Source: Bacteroidales bacterium
Lineage (GTDB): Bacteria > Bacteroidota > Bacteroidia > Bacteroidales > Muribaculaceae
Direction of reading: 5' to 3'
DNA length: 12,075 nt
Assembly (NCBI GenBank): GCA_900769345.1
Contig: CAAGGJ010000018.1
Span: 1 to 12,075, forward strand
Positions 1 through 7,236 of the stretch are shown here, one piece after another (positions within the stretch are counted from its first letter, which is position 1; each line of letters opens with the position of its first letter). The position numbers and the translations under genes were made by a program. Under the pieces are notes generated by a model, which worked only from the letters and a program-made list of their open reading frames with translations, ran no database searches and was not told the DNA's origin.

Positions 1-37
1 AGCAAACTGGTGGTTTCAGCCACTCACCCACCTCTCC
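1..37 (-). tRNA. tRNA-Ser(GCU), 5' half only, cut by window edge
   Basis: Read on the minus strand from 37 to 1, this begins with acceptor strand GGAGAGG, then TG. A D arm follows, closed by GGT/ACC with a class II (serine-type) D loop. Next come the 5' side of an anticodon stem (CCAGT) and a loop starting TTGCT. The last three bases, at positions 3-1, read GCT, the anticodon for AGC/AGU serine codons. The window starts inside the anticodon loop, so the variable arm, T arm and 3' acceptor strand lie outside. The arrangement matches bacterial tRNA-Ser(GCU), for example the same layout in E. coli. Its own promoter is visible upstream at 60-90. Confidence 0.93.
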
Positions 38-59
38 AGTGACTTTTGTTTTGCGGATA

Positions 60-90
60 CAAAGGTAATGCTATTTTTTGAATTTGCAAA
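60..90 (-). promoter_or_regulatory. Bacteroidota promoter for tRNA-Ser
   Basis: On the minus strand, TTTG (90-87), a 19-base spacer (86-68) and TACCTTTG (67-60) match exactly the Bacteroidota primary sigma consensus TTTG-N19-TAnnTTTG. Initiation a few bases downstream of the -7 box would leave a short leader of roughly 15-20 bases before the tRNA 5' end at 37. This spacing suits a stable-RNA promoter. Confidence 0.85.
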
Positions 91-111
91 CACTATTCGG
101 AATTATTTTTG

Positions 112-119
112 TAAATTTG
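112..119 (+). promoter_or_regulatory. Probable -7 box for mltG
   Basis: TAAATTTG fits the Bacteroidota -7 consensus TAnnTTTG and lies 24 bases before the mltG start codon. No good -33 TTTG sits at the usual 19-21 base spacing; the nearest upstream TTTG (83-86) is 25 bases away. The site is divergent from the tRNA-Ser promoter, and the two share the region 60-119. Confidence 0.55.
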
Positions 120-143
120 TGCTAATAAATACGAGAAAGATAG

Positions 144-1166
144 ATGAAAAAGAAGAAAAATGGCATTAAACTACTGATAGCGAGCGTGATGGTGGCATTG
201 GTGGCCATTGCGGCAATTTGGGGCATGGGATTTGTATATAACAGGGTGAGCGAGCCTCGGATGATATATTTATATCCCAATACGAGCCCTGAAGCATTTG
301 CCGACACTTTGCGAGTGAAGCTTGGTAAGCCGGGAGAGAAGGCTTGGACACTAATGAAAGTGCTGGGAGTGGACCTTGACAAGCGCGTGGGCGCATATCG
401 CATAGAAGAAGGTGCTACACCAATAGAAATAGCACGCCGCATACGCAACGGGGTGCAGACCCCGGTGAAATTTACGTTCAACAATGTTCGCACCGTGGAA
501 CAGTTTGCCGAGCGCGTGTCGGAACGATTGATGATTACGAAGGAAGATATGTTGAAGTTGCTTAATGATGAGCAATTCTGTGCTAAATATGGTCAGACAC
601 CCGCCACGATGCCCGCCATATTGTTTCCTGATAGTTATGAATATTATTGGAACGTGAAGGCCGAGCGACTAATCGACGATTTGGCATCGTATAGCAAGCG
701 CTTTTGGAACGAAGAACGCCGCCACAAGGCAGAAACGCTGGGATTGACGCCCGAAGAGGTGGTTACCGTGGCGTCGATAGCCGAGGAAGAGAGCGCCAAG
801 CGCGATGAACGCGGCAAGATAGGCCGGCTCTATATCAATCGCTTGCAGTGTGGTATGCCGTTGCAAGCCGACCCGACGGTGAAATTTGCCATAGGCGACT
901 TCGGAATACGTCGCATAACCAATGAAATGACGAGATATGATAGTCCGTATAATACCTATCGCTATGCAGGGCTGCCGCCCGGACCGATAAGATTTGTGGA
1001 GAAAGCCACAATCGACAACATACTCAATAGTGAGCCTACCAACTACATATATATGTGTGCTAAGGAGGATTTTTCGGGTTATCACAATTTTGCAGCCACT
1101 TATGCCGAACATTGTGCCAACGCAAGACGTTATCATATAGAACTTAATAAGCGAGGTATAAAATAA
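144..1166 (+). CDS. mltG: Endolytic transglycosylase MltG (YceG family)
   Basis: This inner-membrane lytic transglycosylase cuts nascent peptidoglycan strands and is thought to terminate glycan elongation. The 340-residue protein has a lysine-rich N terminus (KKKK at 2-5), one membrane anchor at about 9-31, and then a periplasmic YceG region. Family marks visible are SIAEEES at 211-217, aligned with the E. coli segment SIVEKET that carries the catalytic glutamate (here most likely Glu214), LQADPTV at 240-246, and YNTY...GLPPGPI at 269-281. The length matches the family. The ATG at 144 is chosen because it directly precedes the basic segment and anchor. A DUF2007 gene follows 31 bases later in the same direction and is probably co-transcribed. 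Confidence 0.95.
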   Translation: MKKKKNGIKLLIASVMVALVAIAAIWGMGFVYNRVSEPRMIYLYPNTSPEAFADTLRVKLGKPGEKAWTLMKVLGVDLDKRVGAYRIEEGATPIEIARRIRNGVQTPVKFTFNNVRTVEQFAERVSERLMITKEDMLKLLNDEQFCAKYGQTPATMPAILFPDSYEYYWNVKAERLIDDLASYSKRFWNEERRHKAETLGLTPEEVVTVASIAEEESAKRDERGKIGRLYINRLQCGMPLQADPTVKFAIGDFGIRRITNEMTRYDSPYNTYRYAGLPPGPIRFVEKATIDNILNSEPTNYIYMCAKEDFSGYHNFAATYAEHCANARRYHIELNKRGIK

Positions 1167-1197
1167 GAGTAATAACAAAGCTAAAAACCGGTGCGAT

Positions 1198-1410
1198 ATG
1201 GGAAAGAACACGAGCAAAATGGTGGAATTGGCCGAATATCCCTCACTGATGGAAGCCGAAGTGGTGAAAGGGATGCTTGAAACCAACGGCATAGAGGCAA
1301 TGGTGACCGAGCAATACAATCCATACGGGCAGGCTTATGCCTACTCGAAGGTTATAGTGATGGACTACGACCTCGAGGCAGCCAAGAAGTTGCTCGAAAG
1401 TGAGCAATAA
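1198..1410 (+). CDS. DUF2007 domain small protein
   Basis: This is a 70-residue soluble protein without a signal peptide. The pattern is that of the DUF2007 family (often labelled 'putative signal transducing protein'). It has a first beta strand (MVELAEYP, 8-15), a helix that begins SLMEAEVVKGML and ends in a Gly-Ile pair (NGIEAMV, 30-36), and a last strand plus helix (KVIVMDYDLEAAKKLLE, 51-67). This makes a small ferredoxin-like alpha/beta fold. No catalytic residues are evident and the family has no firmly established function. It sits between mltG and a strong terminator, so it is probably the last gene of a two-gene transcript. Confidence 0.85.
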   Translation: MGKNTSKMVELAEYPSLMEAEVVKGMLETNGIEAMVTEQYNPYGQAYAYSKVIVMDYDLEAAKKLLESEQ

Positions 1411-1437
1411 GACAAAAATAAGATGAAAGAATCATAG

Positions 1438-1476
1438 AATGATGCGGATGGCGAGGGCTGATTCGCATCATTTTTT
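1438..1476 (+). terminator. Intrinsic terminator after the mltG-DUF2007 unit
   Basis: The strand 1438-1449 (AATGATGCGGAT) pairs with 1461-1472 (ATTCGCATCATT). Nine outer base pairs are perfect and three inner pairs include one G-U. The loop is 11 bases, and the stem runs into six T residues at 1471-1476. It lies 28 bases after the DUF2007 stop codon. Confidence 0.88.
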
Positions 1477-1583
1477 GCATTAATAGGAAAGGATGCCAAG
1501 ATAATAGGAAATATTGAAAAACATAAACGAAAAGATGTAATGAATATGTGCCAATATAATGGATAAATACCGAAAAAGTTGCT

Positions 1584-1591
1584 TATATTTG
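1584..1591 (+). promoter_or_regulatory. Probable -7 box for the porin-permease operon
   Basis: TATATTTG fits TAnnTTTG, in an AT-rich spacer with no obvious -33 TTTG at the right distance. It predicts a leader of roughly 70 bases before the porin start at 1667. The rest of 1477-1666 is AT-rich and shows no ORF or strong hairpin. Confidence 0.55.
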
Positions 1592-1666
1592 TGGCGAAAA
1601 CAAATACCTAAAAACTAATATACCAAAAATTAAAAAATACCTTAGGGTCAGTAGAGAAATAAACCT

Positions 1667-2716
1667 ATGAAGTTGAATGTTTTGAAAATTGCAATGCTTG
1701 CGGCGTTTGTGTCGGTGAGTGTAGCGGTAAAATCGCAAAGCATGATGGCAGATGTGAATGCAGTAGATTCGAATGTGACGTTGAAATTTGATGCGCGTCT
1801 CGATGGAGTTTATGAGCACATCAGCGACGATTTGTATGGAGTAGACACCAAAGATAAAGCGGGATTTCAAGGCTCGTATCTGAAACTTATCTTAGACGGT
1901 AAGATTAACGATAAATTCAGTTATGCCTTCCGCTATCGAATGTATAAGGACGCGGGAGAGCCACGAGAGTTTTTCAATGCCACTGATTGGTTGAACCTCA
2001 CCTATCAAGCCGATGAACATTGGAGCATTACGGCCGGCAAGCAAGTGGTGTCGGTGGGTACGTTTGAATACGACTATGCGCCTATCGATGTGTATTTTGC
2101 AAGTTACTATTGGAATCATTGCAATCCTTATCAGATAGGTTTGGCGCTGACACATAGAATCAATTCGGGCAACTCGATAAGTGCGCAAGTGACCAATTCA
2201 CCCTATAGCGAGAAGTCGCTCGACAGCCTTTTTGCCTACAACTTGATATGGTACGGCACCATCACCCCGTGGTGGCATACCATCTACTCGGCTAATATGA
2301 TGGAGCATGCCGATGGTCATTATGTTAACTATCTGGCGCTCGGCAACCGCTTGCATTTGGGCGATGCAACCATCGACCTCGACTGGATAAACCGATATGT
2401 GGGCAATGGCACAAAATATTTCAAGGACTACACCGTAGTGGGTAAGGTTGACTATAAGATAGGTAGCTTCAATCTGCAAGTGAAGGGAGGCTACGACCGC
2501 AATGCCAATGAGGACACACCATATCACGACACCTTGGTGACACCCGGCACCGACCGCGGCTTCTGGGGCTGCACAGTGGAATATCACCCGATAGTGGACC
2601 GCAAAAACAAGGTGCGCATACACGCAAGTTTCAATAAGGATTATAAGTATAACAGCACACTGCTGATAGGCGTGCGCTGGCAGATGGAAGTGCTAAAACT
2701 GAATTTTTCGAAATAA
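1667..2716 (+). CDS. Outer-membrane porin, phosphate-selective porin O/P-like
   Basis: This 349-residue exported protein begins with a typical signal peptide (basic Lys2/Lys7, hydrophobic 8-21, cleavage probably near 23-25). The mature part consists of alternating short amphipathic strands separated by polar, Asn/Asp-rich turns, as in an outer-membrane beta barrel. Examples are YLKLILDGKINDKFSYAFRY near 71-90, WSITAGKQVVSVG near 118-130 and the last strand near 333-347. Overall it resembles porin O and P type proteins of Bacteroidota. The substrate cannot be read from sequence. The chain ends in NFSK, so the usual C-terminal aromatic signal (Phe347) lies two residues in from the end. A permease gene begins 24 bases downstream, which suggests a shared transcript and perhaps a shared substrate. 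Confidence 0.8.
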   Translation: MKLNVLKIAMLAAFVSVSVAVKSQSMMADVNAVDSNVTLKFDARLDGVYEHISDDLYGVDTKDKAGFQGSYLKLILDGKINDKFSYAFRYRMYKDAGEPREFFNATDWLNLTYQADEHWSITAGKQVVSVGTFEYDYAPIDVYFASYYWNHCNPYQIGLALTHRINSGNSISAQVTNSPYSEKSLDSLFAYNLIWYGTITPWWHTIYSANMMEHADGHYVNYLALGNRLHLGDATIDLDWINRYVGNGTKYFKDYTVVGKVDYKIGSFNLQVKGGYDRNANEDTPYHDTLVTPGTDRGFWGCTVEYHPIVDRKNKVRIHASFNKDYKYNSTLLIGVRWQMEVLKLNFSK

Positions 2717-2740
2717 AAAACCTGAAAAAATAATACCAAA

Positions 2741-4345
2741 ATGGAAATCGCAAAAGCAAAAAAGATGCGGGGCAAAATCGAGCCATTTGTTCTGCTGATT
2801 GTTTTGGGACTGGTGTTTGGCTATTTGGGCGTGAAGATGGGAGCGCCAAATATGTTTAACACGCTGATGAACACAGGCTACCGACTGCTTGTCGACACAG
2901 TGTTCTATTTGATGGGCATCACCGTGCTGACCGGAGCATTTGGTCGCCTGCTTGTGGAATTTGGCGTGATAGGACTATTGGAGAAGTTGCTTCGTCCGCT
3001 GATGCGTCCGCTCTACAATCTGCCCGGAGTGGCAGCCTTAGGTGCGGTGATGACCTTTGTGAGTGATAACCCGGCCATCATCAGTTTGAGTAAGGATGCA
3101 CGTTTCAGCAGCTATTTCAGGAAGTATCAGTTGATATCGCTCACCAACTTCGGTACGGCATTTGGTATGGGCCTCGTGGTGGTGGTGTTCATGATGGGAC
3201 GCGGCTTCGGTACGGCAGCCATAGTGGGCCTGTTGGGCTCGGTGGTGGGTTCGATAGTGTCGACCCGCATGATGCAGCGCTTGGTGAGCAAAGCACGCCC
3301 CGAACTCGTGGAAGAGATGGCAGGCACCAGCCCCGAAGAGATATATGAAGCCGAACAAAATCACTCCGAAGAAGAGCGTACCATATTCTTGCGCTTCCTC
3401 AACTCACTGCTCGATGGTGGTAAGATGGGTGTGGAACTCGGTATGCAGATTATTCCCGGCGTGCTTATCATATCAACCTTTGTGATGATGCTCACTTTCG
3501 GCCCGAGTGCCGATGGTAATTACACCGGGGCGGCTTATGAAGGCGTAAAATTGCTGCCTTTGGTGGCCGATAAGATAAGTTTTGTGTTCGAATGGCTGTT
3601 TGGGTTCCAATCGTCGGAACTTGTGTCGTTCCCGATTACCGCACTTGGCGCAGTGGGCGCAGCCCTTGGTCTTGTGCCCCGCTTGCAAGCCGAAGGTCTT
3701 ATCGATGGCAATGCTATAGCCGTATTTTCGGCAATGGGTATGTGCTGGAGCGGTTTCTTGAGCACACACACTGCTATGCTCGACTCGCTTGGCTATCGCG
3801 AACTTACATCGAAGGCTATCGTGTCGCACACATTGGGCGGCTTGGCAGCAGGTATTTTTGCCCACTGGTGCTATGTGGGCGTAATGGCAGTGGCATCGCT
3901 TATGGGCGGATCGGAGTTGTGGTCCACACCTGCCGAAGTGATGTGCAATAAGCGAGCTATGGGCAATACAGCCGAACTCTGCTGCAAAGCCGAAGGCAAA
4001 TATTCGCTAAGGGCATGGTATGACAATAATACGCAGACCACATTCGAATTCAGCGTCGACGCCAAGACCGGAAGCATCAAGGTGGATAATGCATATAAGA
4101 GCGAACGCGGCTACTACTATGTAGCAATCAACGATAAGGCGAAGGGTAATGAAGCAGCATACGCAGTATTCTACCCATCGAGCGGTTATTCATACTTCAA
4201 GGGTGACGAGACAGGAGGACAGATGTATATCTGGGTATTCTTCTACAACTCGATAGATGCCGAAATGTATTCGGGCTACTATAGAGTGGGATGGGGCAAT
4301 CAGCCTGTGCCCGAGAAGACCGACCCTGAAGAAGGATGGGACTAA
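2741..4345 (+). CDS. Nucleoside recognition/Gate domain membrane protein with extra C-terminal domain
   Basis: This is a 534-residue polytopic inner-membrane protein. Hydrophobic segments lie near 14-31, 47-72, 137-152, 157-178, 230-253, 270-290, 296-315, 323-345 and 362-390. Two related half-sites are visible: SDNPAIISLSKDARF at 108-122 and SGFLSTHTAMLDSLG at 337-351. These are typical of Gate ('nucleoside recognition') proteins such as the YjiH/CD0519-like group. The acidic loop 186-213 is probably cytosolic or periplasmic linker. The family name does not prove nucleoside transport. From about residue 400 the chain continues into a non-membrane, Tyr-rich, beta-looking domain of about 130 residues ending PEKTDPEEGWD, which I do not recognise and which such permeases usually lack. 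The gene follows the porin by 24 bases. Confidence 0.78.
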   Translation: MEIAKAKKMRGKIEPFVLLIVLGLVFGYLGVKMGAPNMFNTLMNTGYRLLVDTVFYLMGITVLTGAFGRLLVEFGVIGLLEKLLRPLMRPLYNLPGVAALGAVMTFVSDNPAIISLSKDARFSSYFRKYQLISLTNFGTAFGMGLVVVVFMMGRGFGTAAIVGLLGSVVGSIVSTRMMQRLVSKARPELVEEMAGTSPEEIYEAEQNHSEEERTIFLRFLNSLLDGGKMGVELGMQIIPGVLIISTFVMMLTFGPSADGNYTGAAYEGVKLLPLVADKISFVFEWLFGFQSSELVSFPITALGAVGAALGLVPRLQAEGLIDGNAIAVFSAMGMCWSGFLSTHTAMLDSLGYRELTSKAIVSHTLGGLAAGIFAHWCYVGVMAVASLMGGSELWSTPAEVMCNKRAMGNTAELCCKAEGKYSLRAWYDNNTQTTFEFSVDAKTGSIKVDNAYKSERGYYYVAINDKAKGNEAAYAVFYPSSGYSYFKGDETGGQMYIWVFFYNSIDAEMYSGYYRVGWGNQPVPEKTDPEEGWD

Positions 4346-4385
4346 AACCGAAGAGACAATGAAATAATTCACAATAATACTGCTA

Positions 4386-4458
4386 CGAGGGGCTGCATAT
4401 CGCAATGCGAGTGTAGCCTCTCGCTTGCATTGTGTGCGTCGCTAACGCAGATAATGCA
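4386..4458 (+). other. Two adjacent RNA hairpins after the permease gene
   Basis: Hairpin 1: 4386-4397 pairs with 4412-4423 over 12 positions (two G-U), and its loop holds a second perfect 4-bp stem, TCGC-AAT-GCGA (4400-4410). Hairpin 2: 4426-4438 pairs with 4446-4458 (one G-U, one G-G mismatch) around the 7-base loop 4439-4445. Only two bases separate them. Neither is followed by a T run, so they are not textbook intrinsic terminators. They may protect the 3' end of the upstream mRNA, act as Rho-dependent or imperfect terminators, or be part of a small RNA. Confidence 0.6.
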
Positions 4459-4501
4459 GAAAAATGCGGTGAAAATGGGCTGTAATGTCGAGGATAATTA
4501 T

Positions 4502-4509
4502 TAAATTTG
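4502..4509 (+). promoter_or_regulatory. Probable -7 box for the PNGase F-like gene
   Basis: TAAATTTG matches TAnnTTTG and lies 55 bases before the start codon at 4565. The expected -33 position (4479-4482) reads GCTG, a poor match to TTTG. Being downstream of the hairpins, it supports an independent transcript for the glycosidase gene. Confidence 0.55.
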
Positions 4510-4564
4510 CAGAGATAGCCATATCTACTAACAACGACAAAAACCTAAAACCAAAATATCTACA

Positions 4565-6265
4565 ATGACAACAACGAAGAGAATTATCATTGCCATCATG
4601 GCAATAATGGCGTGCTCGAGCGTGACAATGAATGCAGCAGTGCAAGCCAAGAAAATCATCAAGCAGATGAAGAAATCGGTGGGAGTAACTATCACCTACG
4701 GACTTGCCGACCGAGAAGAATCGCGCTTTGGCACCCGCATCGAGGTGTGCGGCGACAAGCAGCGCAGCGTGTCGATGCGTCCAGAGGCAATGCAAGACTT
4801 CTATCCCAAGGAAACTACCTATGTAGACTATGGGAAAAATACCTATTACCAAAGTGCACTGCTCAGCGCCGATGAGAGAGTCAGCTCGAAGCGCGAATTT
4901 GAGGTGAACAAGGGCTTTAAGGTGGTGGGCGACACAACACTCTTGGGCTTTAAGTGTAAGATAGCACGCGTGATGATAAATTCCAACACCATGGAAGTGT
5001 GGTATACCACCGAACTGGGCATTCAAGCCACTCCTACGCCGGGATGGGGTGTAACCGATGGCGTGGTATTGCGCTACTCGCGCAACGGACAGCATGTGAT
5101 GGTGGCAAAAGAGATAGAACCGATGAAAACGGCTGTCGACATCATGCCCGAATCGATGGGTAAGGAGATGGATCCCAACTATTATCGCTATGCACTAAAT
5201 AATTGTAACGTTATAACCGTGCCCGTGTTCGACCAGGAATCGGTGAACTTCACCGGAGCTAAGGCCCCGGAGAGCATCGAGGCAGGCAAGACCTATCGCG
5301 TGGGAGGCGGTTCGATAATTCTCAAGAAAGTGACACTGCCCAAGTCGGCTAATCGCGATGTGTTTGTGGAATTGACCCAATATTCTCGAGGCGATGCTTA
5401 CGATCGCACAGGATCGGTGTTTATCATACCTATGGACAAGGAGAAATCGTTCCTCGACATGATAAAGGACCTCAAGAGTGTGCCCGGGTTCACAGCCAAC
5501 AACGGCATTTTCTATCCAGGCCTTGTGTCGATGTCAAACTATAATGTGCCACTCGAATTGATGCGATTCTTCACCGGATTTGGTGTTCGCCAATTTAATT
5601 ATCAAGTGGTTCCCGGTCAAAAATGGGTAGACGAAGTGCTCTATAAGATGAATGTTACCCCGATAGCCACCGAACTCGTAGGAGAAGTGATAGTGGGTGC
5701 ATATATAGGCAACTGGGACTCAAATGGTCACAGCATCACTCTCGACTTTAAGTATTATCCCGGCGATGAAGACTCGAAGCTCTTCCACAAAGTGCTTCCA
5801 CTCTTCAATACCGTTAACTACTTGGAACAAGCAGGACAAGAATACCCTGTGTTTATGGAAAACGGCGACCTCGAAGTGAAATTCACCATGCCCGAGGATG
5901 CCGACGATGCATATCTCTATTACCTCACCTCGGGCCACGGCGGCTGGGGCGGTGGCGACGAATTTAACCGCAAGGTTAACACCATTTTGCTCGATGGAGA
6001 GAAGGTAATTTCGTTCATTCCATGGCGCGACGATTGCGGCACTTATCGCAATAATAACCCATGTTCGGGCAATTTCTCAAATGGTGAAAGTTCGTCGGAT
6101 TTGAGTCGCAGCAACTGGTGTCCGGGTACAGTTACCAACCCTAATTACATACCATTGGGTAAGGTGAAAGCGGGAGAACACACCATAACAGTGAAGATAC
6201 CACAAGGGCCACGCGAAGGCGGTAGCATGAGCTATTGGTGCTTGTCGGGAAGTTTGATTTATTAA
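4565..6265 (+). CDS. Exported peptide:N-glycosidase F-type enzyme with N-terminal GLPGLI-like domain
   Basis: PNGases of this family cleave the bond between asparagine and the first GlcNAc, releasing whole N-glycans from glycoproteins. The 566-residue protein has a signal peptide (basic 5-6, hydrophobic 7-20, cleavage probably near 24-25). Residues 35-185 resemble GLPGLI-type domains (LLGFKCKIARV then MEVWYTTELGI), although the naming motif is absent. The catalytic double jelly roll follows at about 225-566. RGDAYDRTG (275-283) aligns with the CDEWDRYAN segment of Elizabethkingia PNGase F, placing Asp280 at the essential Asp60. The C-terminal half has TSGHGGWGGGDEF (455-467), with Glu466 at the position of Glu206, and SRSNWCPG (514-521) matching DRAGWCPG. 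Glu118 appears to be replaced by Gly382. Its layout recalls PNGase F-II, which has an N-terminal bowl-like domain. It is likely periplasmic or surface located. Confidence 0.87.
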   Translation: MTTTKRIIIAIMAIMACSSVTMNAAVQAKKIIKQMKKSVGVTITYGLADREESRFGTRIEVCGDKQRSVSMRPEAMQDFYPKETTYVDYGKNTYYQSALLSADERVSSKREFEVNKGFKVVGDTTLLGFKCKIARVMINSNTMEVWYTTELGIQATPTPGWGVTDGVVLRYSRNGQHVMVAKEIEPMKTAVDIMPESMGKEMDPNYYRYALNNCNVITVPVFDQESVNFTGAKAPESIEAGKTYRVGGGSIILKKVTLPKSANRDVFVELTQYSRGDAYDRTGSVFIIPMDKEKSFLDMIKDLKSVPGFTANNGIFYPGLVSMSNYNVPLELMRFFTGFGVRQFNYQVVPGQKWVDEVLYKMNVTPIATELVGEVIVGAYIGNWDSNGHSITLDFKYYPGDEDSKLFHKVLPLFNTVNYLEQAGQEYPVFMENGDLEVKFTMPEDADDAYLYYLTSGHGGWGGGDEFNRKVNTILLDGEKVISFIPWRDDCGTYRNNNPCSGNFSNGESSSDLSRSNWCPGTVTNPNYIPLGKVKAGEHTITVKIPQGPREGGSMSYWCLSGSLIY

Positions 6266-6282
6266 CGAATAATATCTGAAAA

Positions 6283-6352
6283 TTTCGGTATACTCGGGCG
6301 CAAGGTGGGTGCAAGATTCAAATTGAGGTTCGAGTGTGCCGAAAATATTTTT
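6283..6352 (+). terminator. Terminator-like hairpin after the PNGase gene
   Basis: Bases 6283-6296 pair with 6331-6344 over 14 positions, with two G-U pairs and no mismatch. The loop is long (34 bases). AATATTTTT, including five T residues at 6348-6352, follows. It lies 17 bases after the stop codon. The long loop is unusual for an intrinsic terminator, so a regulatory or leader structure for the next gene is an alternative. Confidence 0.55.
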
Positions 6353-6365
6353 ATAAATACCACTA

Positions 6366-6396
6366 TTTCGGGCAAGCGATGCTTTGAGGCCCGAAA
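6366..6396 (+). other. Compact hairpin just ahead of the MBL-fold gene
   Basis: TTTCGGGC (6366-6373) pairs perfectly with GCCCGAAA (6389-6396). Inside it AAGC-GAT-GCTT (6374-6384) forms a second stem, leaving a small one-sided bulge TGAG. It ends 24 bases before the start codon at 6421 and has no T run. It could lie in the leader of the MBL-fold mRNA. No exact TAnnTTTG box is visible between the two hairpins. Confidence 0.5.
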
Positions 6397-6420
6397 ATAA
6401 CTACACATTTCACAAAAGAG

Positions 6421-7236
6421 ATGCCAAACAACGAGACAAAAATAACCATGCTCGGCACCGGAAGTGCCCTTGTGACCCGCTGCTATAACACCTGCTTTGT
6501 GATTAATGCCGGAGGGGGCGATTTTCTGGTGGATGCAGGTGGCGGAAACGGCATTTTGGCGCAGTTTGAGAAAGCCGGGATAGGATTTGAGATCCTGCAC
6601 TATGCTTTTCTCACACACGGACACACCGACCACATATTGGGTATGATATGGGTGGTGCGACGCATAGCCCAGATGGTGTATGCCGATGACTATGAAGGCA
6701 CATTCACCGTGTATGGTCACGATGAGGCGATAGAGATGCTCGATACATTCTGCCGGATGGTGATACCGAGCCGATTTTATAAGTTTATAGGCGACCGCAT
6801 ATTGTTGCGAGTTGTGAGCGACGGCGAAGAGTGGGAAGCAGCAGGCATGCACTTTACAGCGTTCGATATACATTCGTCGAAGACCAAGCAATATGGCTTC
6901 AATGCCATCTTGCCCGACGGGCGCAAGTTGGTGTGCTTGGGCGACGAGCCGTATAATCCACTCACCGAGCGCTATGTGAAGCATAGCGATTGGCTTATGA
7001 GCGAGGCATTTTGCTTATATGCCGACCGAGATGAGTTTAAGCCCTACGAAAAATATCACAGCACGGCACTCGATGCCGGGCGCGATGCGAGCACGCTCGA
7101 TGCCAAGAATCTTCTGCTTTACCATACCGAGGACCGTAACCTTGCCACACGAGCTGTTCGTTATGCAGCCGAGGCAGGCGAGCACTTTAAGGGTAGAATA
7201 GTGGTGCCCGATGACCTTGAAGTGGTGGTGTTGTGA
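6421..7236 (+). CDS. RNase Z-like MBL-fold metal-dependent hydrolase
   Basis: This 271-residue cytosolic protein (no signal peptide) has the complete two-metal site of the metallo-beta-lactamase fold. LGTGSA (11-16) marks the first strand. HGHTDH at 66-71 is the HxHxDH motif, with further ligands His151, Asp175 (LGDEP) and His235 (LLLYHTED). The order and the HSTALDAG stretch (213-220) before the last ligand resemble the RNase Z/ElaC branch (tRNA 3' processing). It is shorter than most RNase Z proteins, and I see no clear long exosite arm. A tRNA processing role is therefore possible but unproven, and phosphodiesterase or another phosphoester hydrolase activity remains open. It stands alone between a terminator-like hairpin and the cytochrome bd operon. 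Confidence 0.82.
   Translation: MPNNETKITMLGTGSALVTRCYNTCFVINAGGGDFLVDAGGGNGILAQFEKAGIGFEILHYAFLTHGHTDHILGMIWVVRRIAQMVYADDYEGTFTVYGHDEAIEMLDTFCRMVIPSRFYKFIGDRILLRVVSDGEEWEAAGMHFTAFDIHSSKTKQYGFNAILPDGRKLVCLGDEPYNPLTERYVKHSDWLMSEAFCLYADRDEFKPYEKYHSTALDAGRDASTLDAKNLLLYHTEDRNLATRAVRYAAEAGEHFKGRIVVPDDLEVVVL

Noticed and set aside
669..1319. 216-codon minus-strand ORF opposite mltG and the DUF2007 gene
   Set aside because: It spans two recognised plus-strand genes and has no family features.
6262..6984. 240-codon minus-strand ORF opposite the MBL-fold gene
   Set aside because: The plus-strand frame holds a full set of MBL metal ligands. The minus-strand translation has no recognisable domain and is a shadow.
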